NCBI RefSeq assembly: GCF_010183535.1
Contig: NC_071332.1
Coordinates: 20,832,001-20,896,000, forward strand
From: Caenorhabditis remanei
Lineage: Eukaryota; Nematoda; Chromadorea; Rhabditida; Rhabditidae
Length of the DNA stretch: 64,000 nt
Direction: 5' to 3'
In this document: positions 58,217-64,000 of the stretch, piece after piece
Position numbering within the stretch: the stretch's first letter is position 1
How the letters are laid out: each line of letters opens with the position of its first letter
Notes under the pieces: generated by a model
What the model was told of the DNA's origin: nothing
Database searches by the model: none
Seen by the model: the letters and a program-made list of their open reading frames with translations, nothing else
Translations under genes and position numbers: made by a program

Positions 58217-60210
58217 TCAGGTTGCAGATGGAACCCAGAAGTCGACGGGGCTGCAATTCGAATTTTTGAATTATAATGTTATCAGTTCATTTTAATAACC
58301 TAACACTGTATATCCTGATCTGAAGAATATTGCTTTTGATTTCCGAGTACTGAAATCCAAGTGTCAAGTGGTAAGAGCCAGCATCGAATGGGTATGGACC
58401 TTCCCTGATATACGTAGTGTTTCCCTAAAGCTAGACGAAATTTTCCAAAAAAAAAAGAATTGTGTGATCTTACATAACCAGCATGTGACTCAACAGTCTC
58501 TTCAAATGATCCCGAACTCGATGATCCTGCATTATGCCATGCTAAGGTGACCATTCTGAATGTGTTTAGGGGTCCTGGAATGTAAATGTTTCGTTTATTA
58601 GAAGGTATCAATAATACCATAGTCCTGCAAAGTCATGCAAATGTGATAGTCTCCGGCCAATGTAGAATTAAAAAACGGAAGTGTTACGTTTCCAGATTTT
58701 GTAACTTCTGCATTTACAGAATACACCAAATACAAAGGCCAGATAGATGGTAGCCAAGTGGGTGTCTGCTTGTCAAAAAGCAATATACATAAATTCTATC
58801 AGCCATCCTTACTTCTTGAAACCTATCATCCTCCGCAAACAAACAGATTCCATTGGTCTCACTAGCCAGTCTGTATATTGAGTCTTGATATGATCTACCC
58901 AAAGGTGTCTCCGATATAACAATTGTAGTTTGTACATTAAATTTTTGGAGAGTAGACACCAAATCAGAAATGTCGGTGTCACTTGGGAGACGTTTCATCA
59001 GAACAAATATTGTCGCTCCGCAATGTTCCACTTCCATATCGAAAAAATACTGAAATGTATTGATCAAATTTTTAGAGATTAAGGACTGACCTACTTTAAG
59101 AACTTGGAAAATATCACTCCCCTTCTTTGGATCTGTAATGGCCTCTGTTACATTCGGAAGATTGCTCAATAGAGAACTGTTGAATCCACTAAAATATTGA
59201 AATTAAATGCGTACTCGAAAAAATTAATACATGATATCTCTTGCCCAAGTTATGTTTTTATACATCGCGGTGTCAAACCGAGTCTGTGCAAATGTGTTGT
59301 AAGATTTTTCACTTAAGTTGGCTGATAGGGTCTTCCACGTGTTCAGAACTTGTTTCGCAGTCAAATCATTTGAATAAGCGTAGAGTAATGTAGATTTTTC
59401 ATTTGGTCGACAATTTGTATTGTCTGAAAAAGGAAATTTTTAATAATTATATTGAAATTCTCACCTTTAATATCTGGAGAAGTTGTAGTACTAAATGGTT
59501 CAGTAGAAACACTTCCCTCATGTTCATTTCGGTTTTGTAAATAAAAGAAGAGAAATATTGAAGCAAAGAATATGGCAAAAAGAAGCAGATTTAAAAATAA
59601 TACCAGCATTACTTTACGAAACCGGTTGTTTACGATGTAATGCAGAATTCCAAAGTGATGATGTTTGCTGGAAGCAATTTCGTTTAAAAACAATTGATTG
59701 ACTCTAGTTTGGGTTTTAAAGCTCACTTTGCAGGTTCAAACTCAGTCTCCGGACTAGTTTCTGACACAACCACTCTGGTCGGTTCTGTATTTTGGGTGAT
59801 GGAATATGGTTCAGAATCTGAATTAATTTGAGTTCGAGGATTTTCATGTGATAGCTCAGATACTGTATTAGTTTGCCGAGATTGAATTTGCAAAGTATCT
59901 GAAAGAAGTGGAAATTGTAATTTAATTTTTTTTTAAATGTTATACTTTGTCTGGCTTGCCTATCAGCATATATTTTTCGAATACGAGGAATTATATTTAT
60001 TTTCTCTGTAGAATGAGAGTCATTTCTAGAACCCTCGGCAGTATGAGTCCTGGGAGAAGATGACGAGGGGACTGAACTCATTTGTAGACAGTCATTTTGC
60101 AGGGCTTCTGAAAAAATTTCTTAGAAAAAATAAATTCTTATAAAAAACTAACCCAATCTGGCTTGCCGCTCTGTATAGATTTGTGAAATGCGTGTAATCA
60201 AAAATGGCAT
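58217..60210 (-). CDS. Type II membrane protein, mirror paralog of the 1682 gene
   Basis: Eleven exons: 60153-60210, 59946-60107, 59727-59898, 59465-59667, 59231-59423, 59095-59188, 58813-59049, 58618-58765, 58474-58574, 58300-58424, 58217-58250; 508 aa, frame intact. Two IxRI-x-x-IY-x-x-RQAR motifs in the cytoplasmic tail, HHHFGILHYIVNNRFRKVM, TM helix, slightly longer stalk (NEHEGSVSTEPFSTTTSP), and an ectodomain with CGATIFVLMKRLPSDTD and LASETNGICLF. It ends PVDFWVPSAT without the extra 12 residues of its partner at 1682-3810. Confidence 0.88.
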
Positions 60211-60429
60211 ACTTGCAGAATCGCTTGTAGCAAGTAAATCTTATTTAACAATTCAAAAATAACACGTGATTCAACAAAAGTGTAATTTCTAATGGTTGGA
60301 ATTATCTCAGGTTCAAAGAGAACCATTAACCATTCTAAGAACTCTAAAAAACAATTACAAAGAACTTTCATTGATTGAATACTTTACTGAAAAAACTTGC
60401 TACAATCACCAACACTATTTATGTTATCT

Positions 60430-60720
60430 GAAAAAGTAGTATTGATCATCATAAGGAACTCAGAAGTCCAAAAGCTCTGAAACAAAATATTTGAAAGTTA
60501 ATTCAAAGTTTCACTCAGTGAACACTGGTCGGAAGAGTTTCAGTTTTTTATCCTAGGAACTTATACTGAATTCGAAGATCCTTATGCCAAACCAACTGAA
60601 CCTTCCTAAATGTGTTTAGGAGTCCTGGAACAGATCCGGTTGATCTGACCCTTGCATTGACTGAATAAACCAAGTATAAAGGCCAGAATGATGGTAGGCA
60701 AGTTGAGGTATAAATCAGAA
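60430..60720 (-). pseudogene. Degraded family 3' exons, mirror of 1180-1450
   Basis: The minus strand shows exon 7-like LPTIILAFIL/VYSVNA and GPGLLNTF-like pieces, a GTGAGTG...TTTCAG intron, and a final LDF-x-VPYDDQY-like motif with substitutions (the Trp codon is changed). Frames are broken. The 60721-61130 interval holds nothing recognisable. Confidence 0.55.
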
Positions 60721-61139
60721 AATATATACTTACTTAGTTACTTAGTCAATCCATTCTTCGCTCAGTTGGTATGGGCGCGGATCACAGCAATTCATTTTTT
60801 CCGATTTTTGACACTTTTGCTTCAAGGTTCGATCAGTTGATTTCCTTGTCGCAATAAAATTTGTTTTCTCAGGTAGTCGGCCCATCGTATTGGTGATCGT
60901 CTACTGGTCTCTTTTCGCCCTAAAACAAATGATTTTTTGCAAAGATTCAAAAAAATATAAAACTCGTTCACACACCGTCTCCTCAGCAGACAGATTGGGA
61001 AGTATCTTACACCGTCTGACTCAGACTATTTATCAGCCAATCAACGTGACGCCAAGTATGACCTAGCCTCTCTAGAGAACCAGACAAACAACAGATTGGA
61101 AAATGGCACTTAAAATTCAACTAGGCATAATTGATATAA

Positions 61140-61225
61140 ACACTGAGAAAACAAAGAATGGAATATTACAAAGCCGTTGTTTTGTAATGTAGGAAACAAT
61201 TTTATTATGAAAAAAACTCTCTGAC
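61140..61225 (-). pseudogene. Antisense TM-exon remnant upstream of the 61450 gene
   Basis: Minus-strand similarity to the start of the antisense relics (TTACAAAACAACGGCTTTGT), ended by a stop and truncated. Confidence 0.4.
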
Positions 61226-61449
61226 TATGTTGCTTCATTTGCAGCTTAAGAAGTACTAACTGCAAACACGTGGTACTAATAATAATGATGTTTTTTTAAT
61301 ACATTTCTTCCGCTGTAATCCACAAGGGAAGAAGCATCTATGACCGCCCAATTTGATGAAACCATTAGTCACTGTATGTTATCTAACCGAACAGGAACTG
61401 GCGAAAGGTATTACACTTTCCTCTGCCACATTTTGGTCTTATTTCTGTA

Positions 61450-63485
61450 ATGATCTCAAGAATTAAACATGTTTATGCAGAATTTCAATCTCGTAGAGGT
61501 GGTAAGAGTATTTGATGTTCTGTTTAGTTTAAAAATTCAGGTACCATCAACACTGATTCGGCGTCTGGTTCATCCACTCCTCCCGGGATAAATGAAGAGT
61601 CAACTACTGTAGAAATAATTGACACTAACCCACCATCAGAGTTTGGATTAGTGGAGTGAGTCCTCTTATATATTTTTCTGATGTCTTTTGTGTTCCAGCA
61701 AACAACGTCACTTTGGAATTCTCCGTTACACCGTGACCAATCGATTCCGTAAACTGATGCTGATCGCATTAGTTAACTTAGTTGTTTTTGCTGCGTTTTT
61801 CCTATTTGTCTTTTTTCTCATTGTTCATTTGGACAAAAAACATGAAGACATTTTTGTTAGTTCCACGTTACCAGCACCAACAGCAGGACCTATGAATAGT
61901 AAGGAATCTTATTCAGTTTTCTCAAAATGTCTCTCACTAGGGAAGGCCTCCAGGTTATCGTGGAGTTATGGGTCGTGACCTATATCATTTGAAAGCTGAG
62001 AAAACGCTGATTCCAAATATATACTCAGTTTTTGCCCTCGAGGCCTGGTATTCGAGAAAAACGAGGTCAAAGTTTGGACCCTCTGACAGGTCATTGTCTT
62101 TCCGACGCGTTAAAAATATCAGCAGCATGGTGTAGGCGGTTGTGAGGCGGTGTGGCATGAGGAAGGGTGTGGGTTCGGCCCCGTCTTCTCAGCTTTCCAA
62201 CGATATAGGTCACGTCCGGTAACTCCATGGTCACCTGGAGGCCTTCCCTAGTCAGAAAAGACAAAGAAAATAGGCTAGTTTATAGAAAACACATCTTGTT
62301 CACCACGAAATACGACGACGTTGATTTTTGCATATTCCAATGATCTGACACCCGATCAAGTTCTAAACTCGTGGCAAACTCTCAGAAACAACTGCCAAAG
62401 CTCCTATGATGTATATTCATACGCTCGACTTGATGTGAATTCGGATTTAAAAAATCACGGTTATTCCACCAGCTTGGAGTAATTCAGAAACTAAACTGTT
62501 ATTTTTGAACCTTTGAATTTTCAGTGATATTGAAGACGACATCAAGAGCGATCTCCCAGATCCAAAAGAGTCCTATCCGAGTTATTACTTTGGAAGCAAT
62601 ATTTTGATGTGTATTCGGGTAAAATTTGCTACGGTTTCCCTGAAAATCAACATGTTTCAGACTATGTTCACAAGTGATATGACCCTTTGCGGGGCAAAAA
62701 TGTACTTTTTGGTCAAACGTCTTCCTAACGATACCGATGTCTCTGATTTAGTGTTTTTACTGAAAAAGTTTCATATTTCAATCACGTTCGTGGTATCAGA
62801 AAAACCTTCGGGTGGGATGAATCAACAGGTATTGTACACGTTGGCAACACAAACTAATGGATTTTGTATCTTTGCGGAAGATCATAAATTTCAAGATGTA
62901 AGAGAAATAACTTCAGACTTTCAAAAATTACTGATTTAGACGCCAGCTTGGGTACCATCATTCTGGCCTCTATACTTGGTGTATTCTGCCAATGCAGAAG
63001 TCAGATCAACCGGATCTGTCACGCTTCCTGTCTTCAATGCTCCGTTGGCCGGAGACTACTACATTTGCATGACCCTTCAGGACCATGGTATTATTGAAAT
63101 TCTTGGTTTAATTGATAACTGAAATTGTAGGAGCCATGCAGAAATTCAGAATGGTTCATTTAAAATGGAACAACAGTGAATCTTCAAGTTCAGGATTTTT
63201 TTTAAGAAACTTTAGAATCACATGCTGTTAAATTTGTAACGTTACATTTGTATTTCAAGCGGTAGAATCAAAGTTTTAGGGTGAAACCACGTATATCATA
63301 AAAGGTCCATACACATTGGATGCTGTGCCTTATAATATGACACTTGGATTTGAGTATTCGGATGACGAAATCAATATTCTTCAGATCAGAATATACAGTG
63401 TTAGGTAAAAACTTAGAAACTGTTAACACTTGAAGTACATGTTGATTTCAGCGCCGTCGACTGCTGGGTACCATACAGCAGTTGA
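61450..63485 (+). pseudogene. Membrane family gene with a single frameshift in exon 8
   Basis: Exons: 61450-61501, 61541-61655, 61699-61898, 62286-62478, 62525-62618, 62661-62897, 62940-63087, 63131-63235, 63280-63404, 63452-63485. The sum is 1303 nt, not a multiple of three. Exon 8 is 105 nt where paralogs have 101, 104 or 107; the extra base lies in a run of eight T at about 63195-63202 and leads to a stop at the end of that exon. Everything else is intact, including MISRIKHVYAEFQSRRG, NRFRKLM-TM, DKKHEDIF, short stalk, LVKRLPNDTD and the final VDCWVPYSS. A homopolymer error in the assembly would make it a normal gene. Intron 3 carries a MITE. Confidence 0.75.
61937..62251. mobile_element. 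MITE with CTAGGGAAGG termini
   Basis: Ends CTAGGGAAGGCCTCCAGGT and complement; 3-bp target duplication TCA at 61934-61936 and 62252-62254. Shares its CTAGGGAA start and 3-bp TSD with the larger element at 53639. It is absent from the orthologous intron of the gene at 1-561. A fragment of the same family (CAGCTTTCCAATGATATAGG) lies near 40980. Confidence 0.85.
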
Positions 63486-63744
63486 TTTGGGATCTGGGTG
63501 CAGAATAGGACAAACTAAAGAAAACTCAAAATAATAATTGTTTTTTGTTGTCCGTTTTTACGATATAATCCTATTATGACGAAAAGAGACACTAAGTTCA
63601 GTATCGAAATGTCATGTGGAAAATGTAATGAATGAATCAAAAATGATTATTTTTTCTGTATCGTTGCATTTTCATTGCCAGAATTGGCATATCCTATGAT
63701 AGATGAATTTTTCAAGCCTTTCACTCTTAATGAATTTGCGTGAC

Positions 63745-63965
63745 ATTGGTCAAGAACTTTAATTTTGATTCTTGATATAATGAAAATTTAAATAAAATCA
63801 ACATTTGGCAGAGAGAAGTGTATTACCTTTCATCAGTTCCCATATGATAAGATTGCATAATTGAGAGTGCTGTGACTAATATATTTCCAACAAATTGGGC
63901 GGTCACAATTACTTCTACCCGTGAGGATTATAGAGGAAGGAATTGATTACAGAAACACCAATAAT
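63745..63965 (-). pseudogene. Relic promoter and first exon of another family copy
   Basis: Minus-strand ATATCAAGAATCAAAATTAA near 63770 resembles the MISRIKN first exon with the ATG lost. It is preceded by the CCGCCCAATTTG and AGGTATTACACTT-type boxes found upstream of intact genes. The order matches 480-720 in the same orientation. Confidence 0.45.
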
Positions 63966-64000
63966 ATTACTACTTCATGTTTAATGTTGTTTCCCAGTTA

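Overview
The window is nuclear DNA of a Caenorhabditis nematode that is probably not C. elegans. The evidence is 45-70 bp introns with GTAAG/TTTCAG signals, two supplementary-type nuclear hormone receptor genes, pyrimidine-AG trans-splice-like acceptors just before start codons, Helitrons ending in a hairpin plus CTAG, and TA-flanked mariner-type MITEs. The species is not determined. Exon models were built by hand from splice signals, alignment between paralogs, and checks that exon lengths sum to whole codons.

Layout. (1) 1-36.5 kb is a birth-and-death array of one gene family. Each full member encodes a type II membrane protein: a short cytoplasmic tail, a basic NRFRK-type stop before a single TM helix, a Thr-rich stalk of variable length, and an ectodomain of about 280 residues with a vWA-like core (exon 6, always 237 nt) ending in a VDFWVPY-like motif. 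Intact copies are at 1682-3810, 15259-16951, 18896-20671, 30176-32000 and 34672-36471. The copy at 7001-10726 lacks the usual first exon. The copy at 11542-13169 is frameshifted. The copy at 23339-29040 is split by a DNA transposon in exon 3. A partial copy runs off the left edge. (2) 36.5-58.2 kb is unrelated sequence: a spliced transcript with duplicated exons, a divergent pair of paralogous unknown genes (39.2-42.1 kb), a divergent pair of nuclear receptors (42.1-43.7 and 46.7-48.7 kb) around a secreted repeat protein, three very small single-TM proteins, and three charged or coiled-coil proteins. (3) 58.2-64 kb returns to the membrane family, as an inverted copy of the first 4 kb.

Mobile DNA is dense: two nested non-autonomous Helitrons and a third Helitron end, a 3.77-kb transposon with its own coding region, a 1.1-kb snapback element with nearly identical arms, hAT-like MITEs packed with ACGTCC motifs, several TA-flanked MITEs, and relics of mariner and BEL/Pao elements. 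Most array units also carry an upstream palindrome and a decayed antisense copy of the TM exon, as if the ancestral unit were a head-to-head gene pair.

The receptors, secreted repeat protein and membrane array could form an environmentally responsive, rapidly evolving locus. That is inference from family type and turnover. No function is shown by the sequence.
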